Source: Parvularculaceae bacterium (GTDB lineage Bacteria; Pseudomonadota; Alphaproteobacteria; Caulobacterales; Parvularculaceae). Taken from it: a DNA stretch of 64,000 nt. Below, in pieces: positions 17,420 through 24,935 of the stretch (position 1 is the first letter of the stretch; every line of letters begins with the position of its first letter). The notes below the pieces were generated by a model, which saw only the letters and a list, made by a program, of their open reading frames with translations, ran no database searches and was not told where the DNA came from. The stretch is taken from the NCBI GenBank assembly GCA_020446945.1, contig JAGRDS010000001.1, forward strand, positions 37,138 to 101,137, read 5' to 3'. The translations under genes were made by a program, and so were the position numbers.

Positions 17420-17434
17420 TTAACCATGTTTTAA
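17420..17434. promoter_or_regulatory. perfect CtrA box upstream of the TonB-dependent receptor
   Basis: TTAA-CCATGTT-TTAA is an exact TTAA-N7-TTAA match and also contains the extended half-site TTAACCAT typical of Caulobacter CtrA targets. It lies 201 bp before the TTG start of the receptor gene. Confidence 0.7.
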
Positions 17435-17449
17435 GGCCTGTGGCAGGAA

Positions 17450-17466
17450 TTGCGACATTATCGCAA
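17450..17466. promoter_or_regulatory. inverted repeat, possible operator
   Basis: Perfect palindrome TTGCGA-CATTA-TCGCAA, 15 bp downstream of the CtrA box. Size and symmetry suit a dimeric repressor or activator; the cognate protein is unknown. Confidence 0.5.
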
Positions 17467-17634
17467 CACCTCAGTCCCGATCCGATAAACCGGTCTTTCC
17501 TTTCGTTGACGTGTGGCTGCCCGCGAAGCCAAAGTCCCGGCACGGACGGAGGGGCGGGCAACGTACCGCACGTGCGCCGTAAAAAAAACGCCGTCTCAAA
17601 ATGGGCGGCGAAAATCCAAAACTGGAGGTCTACC

Positions 17635-20600
17635 TTGTCACAACGTACATCCAGGTCAGCGCTTCTGGCGTCGACCATGCTGCTGGGTGTCGGCCTGCCT
17701 TCGCTGGCCGTCGCTCAAGAGGCTGATGACGAAATCATCGTCACCGGTTCTCGCATTCCTTCGGCGAACGCCGTTTCATCGAGCCCGGTCACCACGATCG
17801 GCAACGTCGAATTCGACATTCGCGGCACGACGCGCGTTGAAGATCTCGTCAACACGCTGCCGCAGGCCTTCGCGGCCCAGGGCGCGAACACTTCGAACGG
17901 CGCCACCGGCACCGCGCAGGTTTCGCTCCGCGGTCTCGGCGCCAACCGTACGCTGGTCCTCATCAACGGCCGGCGCATGCAGTACGGTTCGCCGATCTCG
18001 TCCGCGCCTGACCTTAACCAGATCCCGGGCGCCCTTGTTGAGCGCGTCGACGTTCTGACCGGCGGCGCCTCGGCCGTTTACGGTTCGGACGCCATCGCCG
18101 GCGTCGTCAACTTCATCATGATGCAGGATTTCGAAGGCGTCCGCATCGACGCCCAGCTGTCCGGCTATCAGCACGGCAACAACAACCAGGCCGCGCAGGA
18201 CCGCCTTATCGCGGCTCAGCCGCCGGCATTCGGTTCGGACCTCTCGATCCCGGAATCGGGCGTGTTCGACGGCAAGGGCCAGGAAATCACCCTGATCGTC
18301 GGCGCGAACACCGAAGACGGCCGCGGCAACGTGACGGCTTACGCGGGCTATCGCAACAACGACGCGATCCTGCAGGCCGACCGCGACTATTCAAAATGCG
18401 CCTATGCGGGCGGCGACCCGGATTTCGGTTGCGCGGGTTCCTCGACCACGCCGGCGGGCCGTTTCTTCACGGGCGTCGGCTCGGGCGACTATACGCTCGA
18501 CGAAAATGTCCCGGGCACGTTCCGTCCCCGCACCGGCTCGGATACGTTCAACTACAACCCGACGAACTTCTATCAGCGCCCGGACGAGCGCTACACGCTC
18601 GGCGCCTTCGCGCATTATGAAGCGAACCGTCACCTCGACTTCTATCTTGAGGCGATGTTCTATGACTATACGTCGGATGCGCAGATCGCCTTCACCGGCA
18701 CGTTCTTCACGACGAACGCCGTGAACTGCGACAACCCGCTGATCAGCAACGTGCCGAACGCGGCGGGCTTCAGCCAGCTCGACTATATTTGCGGCGTTTC
18801 GGATCCGGGCGTTGACGGCATTCTAGGCACCAACGACAACGGCACGCCGGGCGATACCTCTGACGACTTCAACGACGATCCGGGCCTGCCGATCGCCGGC
18901 TCCGGCTCGACGACTGCTGGCGACGTCACCTTCTACCCGGGCAAGCGCTTCGTCGAAGGCAACCCGCGCAACAATTCGATCCGCAACCAGAGCTACCGCA
19001 TTGTCGGCGGCGTTCGCGGCGAAGCGTTCGAGGGCTGGAACTACGATACCTACTTCCAGTACGGCACGACGCGCGGTTCGAACACCTATGACAATGACGG
19101 CGTGATCCCGAACATGCAGGATGCGCTCTTCGCCGTTTCCGACGGCATGGGCGGCGTTCAGTGCCGTTCGGCCTCTGCGCGCGCGCAGGGCTGCGTTCCG
19201 CTGAACCTCTTCACGCCGGGCGGCGTCAATCAGGCCCAGCTTGATTACGTTCTGTTGCAGTCGTTCCAGCTCGGCGCGACCAAGCAGTATGTCGGCGAAG
19301 CCTCGCTGACGGGCGATCTCGGTCAGTACGGCTTCAAGACGCCGTGGGCCGAAACGGGCGTCGGCATCTCCTTCGGCGCCCAGTGGCGCAAGGACAAGCT
19401 GGAGTACAATCCGGACTCGCTGTTCGAGCTTGGCCTCCTTTCCGGCCAGGGCGGCCCGACGCCTCCGACCAGCGGCGAAATCGAAACGACTGACTTCTAC
19501 GTCGAATCGAAGATCCCGCTCGCCGAAGGCATGGCGTTCGCCGAATCGCTGGTGTTCGAAGGCGGCTACCGCCATTCGGACGTTTCCACGTCGGGTTCCT
19601 ATTCGACATGGAAGCTGCTCGGCGACTGGCAGATCACGCCTGAGCTGCGCGTTCGCGGCGGCTGGCAGCGTGCGGCGCGCGCGGCCAACGTCATCGAATC
19701 GTTCACGCCGCAGGCGATCGGCCTGACGCAGATCGAAGACGGATGTGCGGTTGGCGCCGCCAACCCGTACACGGCTGCGGGCTGCGCCAACACCAATGGC
19801 GGCGCGCCGCTGGCGCCGGGTTCGATTCCGAATAACCCGGCCGACCAGTACAACGCGCTGTTCGGCGGCAATCCGAACCTCGATCCTGAGGTTTCCGACA
19901 CCTATACGGTCGGCGTCGTGTTGACGCCGGGCGATTACGTTCCGGGCAACCTTTTCGTGTCTGTCGATTATTTCGACATTACGGTTGAAGGTTTCGTCGG
20001 CATCGTGAACCCCCAGACAGCGCTCGATCAGTGTGCGGCGAACAACGATCCGTTCTTCTGCTCGCTCGTCAACCGTGCGCCGAACGGTTCGCTGTGGATC
20101 ACGCCGCAAGGCTTCATCACAGCGACGAACGTCAATACCGGTTCGCTCTCGACGTCGGGTCTCGACATCAACGCCAACTGGTCGTTCGACTTTGCAGATG
20201 TCGGCATGGGCAGCGCGGGCGGCATCGCCTTCGACCTCGTCGGCACCTATCTGCTCGACCTCAATACGTTCGAGCTTCCTGACGGAACCGTGCCGGAATA
20301 TGACTGCGCCGGCTTCTATGGTTCGCGTTGCGGAAGCCCGAACCCGGAATGGCGTCACAAGCTGCGCACGACGTGGCAGTCGCCCTTCGGCGTCGACGCC
20401 TCGGTCACGTGGCGTTATTTCTCGAGCGTCGTTCACGGCGATTCGGTCTCCGGACCGCGTTCGGCCCTTACCGACCTCGACTACAAGCTTGGAAGCCGCA
20501 ACTATATCGACCTCGCGGCGTCCTATAACGTCACCGAAAAGTGGAATGTCACGGTCGGCGTCAACAACCTGCTCGACAAGGATCCGCCGCTGACCTCTCA

Positions 20601-20691
20601 GACGGCCGGCTTCTCGAACGGCAACACCTATCCGCAGACCTACGACGCCCAGGGACGCTATATCTTCCTCGGCACGACGATCGACTTCTAA
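17635..20691 (+). CDS. TonB-dependent outer-membrane receptor
   Basis: Large ligand-gated porin (1018 residues) that takes up a substrate using TonB energy. A signal peptide (cleavage near AVAQE) is followed by the TonB box EIIVTGSRIP, a plug domain with LRGLGANRTLVLINGRRM and GSDAIAGVVNFIM, and a beta-barrel ending in YIFLGTTIDF with the terminal Phe of outer-membrane proteins. I chose TTG 17635 because GGAGG lies 6 bp before it and the signal peptide follows directly; the frame stays open to 17440. A loop at 18808-18890 is rich in Asp/Asn/Gly (GTNDNGTPGDTSDDFNDDPG) and may bind calcium. Codon use leans to C-ending codons and AAG, unlike its neighbours, suggesting high expression. Substrate unknown. 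Confidence 0.93.
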   Translation: MSQRTSRSALLASTMLLGVGLPSLAVAQEADDEIIVTGSRIPSANAVSSSPVTTIGNVEFDIRGTTRVEDLVNTLPQAFAAQGANTSNGATGTAQVSLRGLGANRTLVLINGRRMQYGSPISSAPDLNQIPGALVERVDVLTGGASAVYGSDAIAGVVNFIMMQDFEGVRIDAQLSGYQHGNNNQAAQDRLIAAQPPAFGSDLSIPESGVFDGKGQEITLIVGANTEDGRGNVTAYAGYRNNDAILQADRDYSKCAYAGGDPDFGCAGSSTTPAGRFFTGVGSGDYTLDENVPGTFRPRTGSDTFNYNPTNFYQRPDERYTLGAFAHYEANRHLDFYLEAMFYDYTSDAQIAFTGTFFTTNAVNCDNPLISNVPNAAGFSQLDYICGVSDPGVDGILGTNDNGTPGDTSDDFNDDPGLPIAGSGSTTAGDVTFYPGKRFVEGNPRNNSIRNQSYRIVGGVRGEAFEGWNYDTYFQYGTTRGSNTYDNDGVIPNMQDALFAVSDGMGGVQCRSASARAQGCVPLNLFTPGGVNQAQLDYVLLQSFQLGATKQYVGEASLTGDLGQYGFKTPWAETGVGISFGAQWRKDKLEYNPDSLFELGLLSGQGGPTPPTSGEIETTDFYVESKIPLAEGMAFAESLVFEGGYRHSDVSTSGSYSTWKLLGDWQITPELRVRGGWQRAARAANVIESFTPQAIGLTQIEDGCAVGAANPYTAAGCANTNGGAPLAPGSIPNNPADQYNALFGGNPNLDPEVSDTYTVGVVLTPGDYVPGNLFVSVDYFDITVEGFVGIVNPQTALDQCAANNDPFFCSLVNRAPNGSLWITPQGFITATNVNTGSLSTSGLDINANWSFDFADVGMGSAGGIAFDLVGTYLLDLNTFELPDGTVPEYDCAGFYGSRCGSPNPEWRHKLRTTWQSPFGVDASVTWRYFSSVVHGDSVSGPRSALTDLDYKLGSRNYIDLAASYNVTEKWNVTVGVNNLLDKDPPLTSQTAGFSNGNTYPQTYDAQGRYIFLGTTIDF

Positions 20692-20715
20692 TCGTCATCT
20701 GCGAATTGGACTTTG

Positions 20716-20746
20716 GCGGCGGGCTTTCAGCCCGCCGCTTTTTTTT
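20716..20746 (+). terminator. intrinsic terminator after the TonB-dependent receptor
   Basis: A 10-bp perfect stem (GCGGCGGGCT / AGCCCGCCGC) with a TTC loop and a run of eight T, 24 bp past the receptor stop codon. Confidence 0.92.
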
Positions 20747-20793
20747 GCGCTTCTTTCAGCTTAAGGTCCGCGCCGGACCAAGGAGTTTTCCCG

Positions 20794-21375
20794 ATGCGCA
20801 TCCTGCTTATCGCCGCTTTCGCCGGCTTTGCTTTTTCACCCGCCGCCTTTGCGCAGGGGGACGACACATCGATCGCGAATGTTCTCGCCTGTCAGGCCGT
20901 CAAGGGATCGAAGGCGCGGCTGCGTTGCTTTGAAGCGGCGATGCCGGCTTTGAGCGCGGCGCATCCGGGCGCACTCGCGCTTGCGACAGAGCGCGCCGAG
21001 GCGGCGCGTCAGGCGGCGGCGGAACACGCGAAAGACGAGTTCGGCCTTTTTGAGAGCAACGATAAAGTCGCATCCAACGAGTTTGAGCGCGACAGTTTCG
21101 GCGAGAACGATTTGCGTACCAGCGGCGACGACGAAGATGAGGTCAAAAGCGTCGACGGCGTCGCCGTAGAAGTCGGGAAGAACAATCGCGGCAAGCTTTT
21201 TGTCATCCTCGATAACGGCCAGGTCTGGCGCCAGGTGAGCGGCGACCGATCGACGCCCTATATTCCGCGCAACGCCGAGGGACTGCCGGTCCGCATCAAC
21301 AAGGGCGCGCTCGGCAGTTATTTCGTCAAGGTCGGAAAAGCCAGGGACGCCTTCAAGGCCGAGCGGATCAAGTAG
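20794..21375 (+). CDS. conserved secreted protein of unknown function
   Basis: Exported 193-residue protein. A signal peptide (cleavage near AFAQG, residue 20) is followed by a cysteine pair in ACQAVKGSKARLRCFEAA, a motif resembling the short Cys-containing N-terminal segment of several proteobacterial envelope proteins. An Ala/Glu-rich helix and an acidic stretch (DDEDEVKS) precede a C-terminal domain with DNGQVWRQ and KGALGSYFVKVG. I recognise the C-terminal pattern as common in alphaproteobacterial hypothetical proteins, but no function is known to me. ATG 20794 has AAGGAG 8 bp upstream. The gene follows the receptor terminator and meets the TPR-oxygenase gene head-on, overlapping it by 8 bp. 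Confidence 0.82.
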   Translation: MRILLIAAFAGFAFSPAAFAQGDDTSIANVLACQAVKGSKARLRCFEAAMPALSAAHPGALALATERAEAARQAAAEHAKDEFGLFESNDKVASNEFERDSFGENDLRTSGDDEDEVKSVDGVAVEVGKNNRGKLFVILDNGQVWRQVSGDRSTPYIPRNAEGLPVRINKGALGSYFVKVGKARDAFKAERIK

Positions 21376-22771
21376 CGGCGGCGGGCGCTGAATCGGCCGC
21401 GATCGTCAAACGGGTCGTCGGCCCTGAAAACGGCACGGTTCCGTGCCACATATAGCTCGGGAAAACGGCCATGACGCCTTTTCGCGGCTGCACGAAATGC
21501 TCCGCCTCGAGTTTCGGCGCAGTCGGGATTCCGGGTTCGCCGAAAGTCAGCCAGCCGCTTTTGTCCGATGCGTTCCTGGGTTCGGGGAAGCGCAAATGGC
21601 TCGCCGATGAGAGCCAGCCCTGAGGATGCACGTGATTGACGTGATAGCCGCTCGATGCGAGGCGGATCGACCAGATGCTGAACAGCTTGTACCCGCCGCG
21701 GTTGCGGATGCGCAGGGGATCGGAGCCGACGCCGAGCCGTTCGATATAGGACGTTACGGGCCCGCGCACGGCTTCGCCGACCGCCTTCAAAACAGGATCG
21801 TCGATTGACGTCAGCGACGGCAATTGACTGCCGTGCCGCACCGACTGACCGAACGGATGCGTCTTGAACTGATGGTGACGGTCCAGCGCATCGATCAGGT
21901 CGTCGACATAGGCTTCCGCCGATTTCCATCCCCTGGGGCAGGCGAGCGGAAACGCGGCGACAAAGCGGTCATAATCATAGACCTCGAAATAGCGATCATC
22001 GCCGAGCATGCGCCAGGCGCTCGCCTGCAACGCGATATAACCCTGGTCGAGCGGGAATTCCGCGCGTAACCGGCTGATGACGCGCAGCGCCTCCGCCGGC
22101 TCGCCCACCGCCAAAAGCGCGCGCACCAGAACGTTGCGAATCATCGGGTCTTGCGGCGCTTTTTCAAATGCGGCGCGCGCATGTCTCAAACCGGAAATGA
22201 ATTCGTCGCACGCAATCGCCGAATTGGCGGCCGACATTTCAACATGCGGATGGCCCGCGCTCAGCTTCAACGCGGTCTGCATCTCCGCATACTCGCCGCG
22301 CGCATCGCCGCAATAGCCGAGCGTTTGCGCGCGCACCATACGAAGTTCGACGGAGTTTGGCGCGGCGGCGATGCTCCGGTCCAGCAACGAGACCGTCATC
22401 GCCATATCGCCGGTCATCATCCAGACCAGTTGGGCGTATTCTTTCTGCGCTTCAAAATTGAGCGGCTGGATTTCAATCGCCGCCCTGAACGCTTTTCGGG
22501 ATTCTTCGGCCCGGTTTTCAGCGATGAGAGCGCGCGCGAGAACCAGCCGCGTTTCAGCCGCCTTGATGCCGGCTTTTATCGCCCGGTTCGCCCAGTCGAT
22601 CGCCTCCTTATTGCGCCCCGCGTCGCCAAGGGCGCCGGCGAGATTGTGCAATACGATAGGGTTTTCCGGCGCCTGATCGACAATCGCGCGGAAAGCGGAG
22701 ATCGCCTCGTCGACGCGCCCGGCCGCCTTAAGCTCATTGGCCTGACGATTAAGTTCATTGAGCGAGACCAC
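21368..22771 (-). CDS. TPR-repeat protein with C-terminal 2OG-Fe(II) oxygenase-like domain
   Basis: A 467-residue fusion. The first half (5-240) is TPR repeats (IVLHNLAGALGDAGRNKEAIDW is a clear unit). The C-terminal 170 residues fit the putative 2OG-Fe(II) oxygenase family found in proteobacterial TPR proteins: NHVHPQGW (His380/His382 as candidate iron ligands), then FPSYMWHGTVPF (His443 as distal ligand) and Arg454 in TTRLTIAAD for 2-oxoglutarate. No clear HxD pair is seen, so the proximal ligand set is uncertain. There is no signal peptide. Its architecture mirrors the TPR-sulfotransferase on the far side of the TonB receptor. Protein hydroxylation is plausible, not shown. Confidence 0.82.
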   Translation of the reverse strand: MVSLNELNRQANELKAAGRVDEAISAFRAIVDQAPENPIVLHNLAGALGDAGRNKEAIDWANRAIKAGIKAAETRLVLARALIAENRAEESRKAFRAAIEIQPLNFEAQKEYAQLVWMMTGDMAMTVSLLDRSIAAAPNSVELRMVRAQTLGYCGDARGEYAEMQTALKLSAGHPHVEMSAANSAIACDEFISGLRHARAAFEKAPQDPMIRNVLVRALLAVGEPAEALRVISRLRAEFPLDQGYIALQASAWRMLGDDRYFEVYDYDRFVAAFPLACPRGWKSAEAYVDDLIDALDRHHQFKTHPFGQSVRHGSQLPSLTSIDDPVLKAVGEAVRGPVTSYIERLGVGSDPLRIRNRGGYKLFSIWSIRLASSGYHVNHVHPQGWLSSASHLRFPEPRNASDKSGWLTFGEPGIPTAPKLEAEHFVQPRKGVMAVFPSYMWHGTVPFSGPTTRLTIAADSAPAAAT

Positions 22772-22855
22772 GCTGCACCGTCTTCTTGTTCAAAATTCGC
22801 CATAGTCTAGATTGCGCGGCCGGCCGAGGAAAACCCCCGCGCCGGCGGAAGGAGC

Positions 22856-23725
22856 GTGACTTTGACGCATTTAACGCTTTCAGTTTTGACGCAGGACAAA
22901 TTGCGTCTTGAGCTTCGGCGGACCAAAGGCGGCGGGAAAACACCCATTCTCTGCATTCCGGGGCTGACCCGCAACGCCGGCGATTTCGAGGATTTCGCCC
23001 CGCGCGCCGCAGCGACCGGCCGCGATGTCTACGCCATTTCCCTCAGGGGGCGCGGCGGCTCAGACTATGACCGCAATTACCTCAATTATTTTCCAACGAC
23101 CTATGTTAGCGACGTGTCGGCCGCGCTCGATCAATTGAACATCGAAAAAGCCGTTTTCGTCGGAACCTCGCTCGGCGGCATCATCACGATGCTGGCCGCC
23201 GCCGCCGCGCCGGAGCGCGTCGCCGCAGCAATCATAAACGACGTCGGACCGGAACTCGCGCCGGAAGGTCTCGCCCGCATCGGCGGATATGTCGGCGCGC
23301 GCGCAACCGGCTCCGAGGACGCCGGGATCACTCTCGATGAGGCGGTTTTGCAAATCCGCGCGATCAACGAGGCCGCGTTCCCGGACAAGGATCCCGCTTT
23401 CTGGGAGAAATTCGCGCGGCGCACCTTTGAACAATCGTTCGAAGGAAAATGGAAACTCGCCTATGACCCGAATATCGGCCGCGCATTGATTGAAGCAGGG
23501 CCGGCGCCCGATCTTTGGCGCCCGTTTGAGGCGCTTGCGCCGATACCGACCCTTATCCTTCGCGGTGCGATCAGCGATCTCCTGACGCCGCCGATCATCG
23601 AAAAAATGCGCGCCGCGCGGCCGGGTTTTTCCTATTGCGAAGTCGCCGGCGTCGGACATGCGCCGACGCTGACCGAGCCGGACGCATGGTCCGCGATTTC
23701 GGCTTTCCTCCAGACTTTCGATTGA
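22856..23725 (+). CDS. alpha/beta-fold hydrolase
   Basis: Cytoplasmic hydrolase of 289 residues. The nucleophile elbow GTSLGG places Ser105. The acid is likely Asp in RGAISDLLTPP and the base His in VAGVGHAPTLTEP near the C-terminus, giving a full triad. An oxyanion segment CIPGLTRN follows the first strands. The start is GTG 22856 or, more naturally spaced from the AAGGAG at 22848-22853, TTG 22862 two codons later. It is divergent from the TPR-oxygenase and converges with cysH. The substrate cannot be read; family members include esterases, lactonases and dehalogenases. Confidence 0.85.
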   Translation: MTLTHLTLSVLTQDKLRLELRRTKGGGKTPILCIPGLTRNAGDFEDFAPRAAATGRDVYAISLRGRGGSDYDRNYLNYFPTTYVSDVSAALDQLNIEKAVFVGTSLGGIITMLAAAAAPERVAAAIINDVGPELAPEGLARIGGYVGARATGSEDAGITLDEAVLQIRAINEAAFPDKDPAFWEKFARRTFEQSFEGKWKLAYDPNIGRALIEAGPAPDLWRPFEALAPIPTLILRGAISDLLTPPIIEKMRAARPGFSYCEVAGVGHAPTLTEPDAWSAISAFLQTFD

Positions 23726-23733
23726 AATTCGGA

Positions 23734-24474
23734 TCAGATGCGGTGAATGCCGCATTCGGTCTTGGCGAGACCGCGCCAGCGCCCGGCGCGCGCATCATCG
23801 CCCGGCGCGACTGGCGCGGTGCAGGGCCAGCAGCCGATCGAGGAAAACCCCGTTTCAACGAGAGGATGAGGCGGCAAATTATTCGCGCTCATATAGTCGG
23901 CGAACTCGGCGCCCGACCAGCGCGCGAGCGGGTTGATTTTGATATGAGGGGCGGCGGCCTCGACCAGAGGCAGATGCGCACGCGCATTTCCGTGCATGCG
24001 CTTTCTTCCGGTGAACCACGCGTCAAAACCCTCAAGCGCGCTCTTTAGCGGCCGAACCTTCCGCAATTCGCAGCAGGCGTCATTGTCGCGCCGCCACAAA
24101 TCCCCTTTCGGATCAATGCGCCCAACTTCCTGCGCGCCCGGAAATATCGGCCTGACATCGCCAAGACCGAGATGCCGCGTCAGCTCCTCGCGATAGGCGT
24201 TCGTCTGTACAAAGTGTTTTCCTGTGTCGATAAACAGGATCGGCGTCGATCGATCGACTGAGGCGATGAGGTGAAGAAGCGCCGCCGATTCAGCGCCGAA
24301 CGATGAAACCAGGGCGATGCGTCCGCGAAATTCCTCGATAGCCGCTGCGATCAATCTGCGCGGATCCAAATCCTGCGCCTTCCGGTCGAACGCCGCCGCG
24401 CGCTCTTCCAGCGACAAGCCGCCTTCACGAACGCTCGCCAAATTCAAAGCCGGGGCCGCCATCGGATCGCTCAA
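23734..24474 (-). CDS. cysH: assimilatory APS/PAPS reductase
   Basis: Reduces adenylyl sulfate (or PAPS) to sulfite in sulfate assimilation. The 246-residue protein has the PP-loop motif SSFGAESAALLHL, the pair CC in DACCEL and a second pair in GCWPC that together bind a [4Fe-4S] cluster, and the catalytic cysteine in KTECGIH near the C-terminus. The four cluster cysteines mark the APS-using class; enterobacterial PAPS reductases lack them. It is the last gene of the cys operon, and its ATG overlaps the DUF934 stop. Confidence 0.94.
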   Translation of the reverse strand: MSDPMAAPALNLASVREGGLSLEERAAAFDRKAQDLDPRRLIAAAIEEFRGRIALVSSFGAESAALLHLIASVDRSTPILFIDTGKHFVQTNAYREELTRHLGLGDVRPIFPGAQEVGRIDPKGDLWRRDNDACCELRKVRPLKSALEGFDAWFTGRKRMHGNARAHLPLVEAAAPHIKINPLARWSGAEFADYMSANNLPPHPLVETGFSSIGCWPCTAPVAPGDDARAGRWRGLAKTECGIHRI

Positions 24475-24935
24475 GCAGCGTCGCGGCGCCGCGAACGGCG
24501 CGCTCCGATAGGAACGCTGTTATCGCTTGCGATCTGATAATATGCCGAATATGCGCCGAGCGCTTTCGTAAAGGCGTCTTTGTCGCCATTGCCGATTTCC
24601 AACGCGTCAAATCCGCACCGGATCATGAACAGCGCCTGATCGCACAATATATCGCCGCGCGCGCGGATTTCTCCCTTGTAGCCGAGACGCTCCCGCAGAA
24701 TGCGCGCCTGCGAATAGGCGCGGCCATCCGAAAAAACTGGAAAATCTAAAATGACTGCATCAAAACGGCGTATGACGTTCTCAAGCGATTCGATATCTTC
24801 CGTGTTCGGAATTGAAATCTCGAACCTTCCCGCTTCCGGCCGCACGCCTTCGCGCCAGGCCGCAAGAGAAATCTCCTGGCCTTTGCGAATGTCGCCAAAC
24901 AGGGCGCTCCCGTTCTTAATGCGCAGCGTCGCCAT
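24471..24935 (-). CDS. DUF934 protein of the sulfite reduction operon
   Basis: A 154-residue DUF934 protein, a family found almost always between cysI and cysH in alpha- and betaproteobacteria. Visible family features are VILDFPVFSDGRAYSQAR and GDILCDQALFMIRCGFDAL. The frame extends far upstream inside cysI, but the ATG at 24935 has AAGGAG 8 bp before it and gives the family's usual N-terminus. It overlaps cysI by 20 bp and cysH by 4 bp. It is often annotated as an oxidoreductase, perhaps an electron-transfer partner of CysI, but no biochemical role is firmly known to me. Confidence 0.9.
   Translation of the reverse strand: MATLRIKNGSALFGDIRKGQEISLAAWREGVRPEAGRFEISIPNTEDIESLENVIRRFDAVILDFPVFSDGRAYSQARILRERLGYKGEIRARGDILCDQALFMIRCGFDALEIGNGDKDAFTKALGAYSAYYQIASDNSVPIGARRSRRRDAA

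Larger units (their letters stand above)
17205..17634. promoter_or_regulatory. 430-bp divergent intergenic region upstream of the TonB-dependent receptor
   Basis: Long leader region between the TPR-sulfotransferase and the TonB receptor. It holds an AT-rich patch near 17265-17295, a perfect CtrA box (17420-17434), an inverted repeat (17450-17466) and an A8 tract at 17581-17588. The remaining stretch (about 17500-17580) is GC-rich with several short complementary segments; I do not recognise a known riboswitch in it. Confidence 0.6.

Noticed and set aside
17490-17600. Possible riboswitch (such as cobalamin) before the TonB receptor
   Set aside because: GC-rich with some complementarity, but I cannot find the conserved cobalamin box or another known aptamer core.
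17440-17634. 65-residue N-terminal extension of the TonB receptor frame
   Set aside because: It would put the signal peptide inside the protein and lies downstream of the promoter boxes. TTG 17635 with GGAGG is better.
18823-20436. 537-residue open frame opposite the TonB receptor
   Set aside because: Shadow frame created by the biased codons of the receptor gene. Composition is Arg/Val/Glu-rich without motifs.
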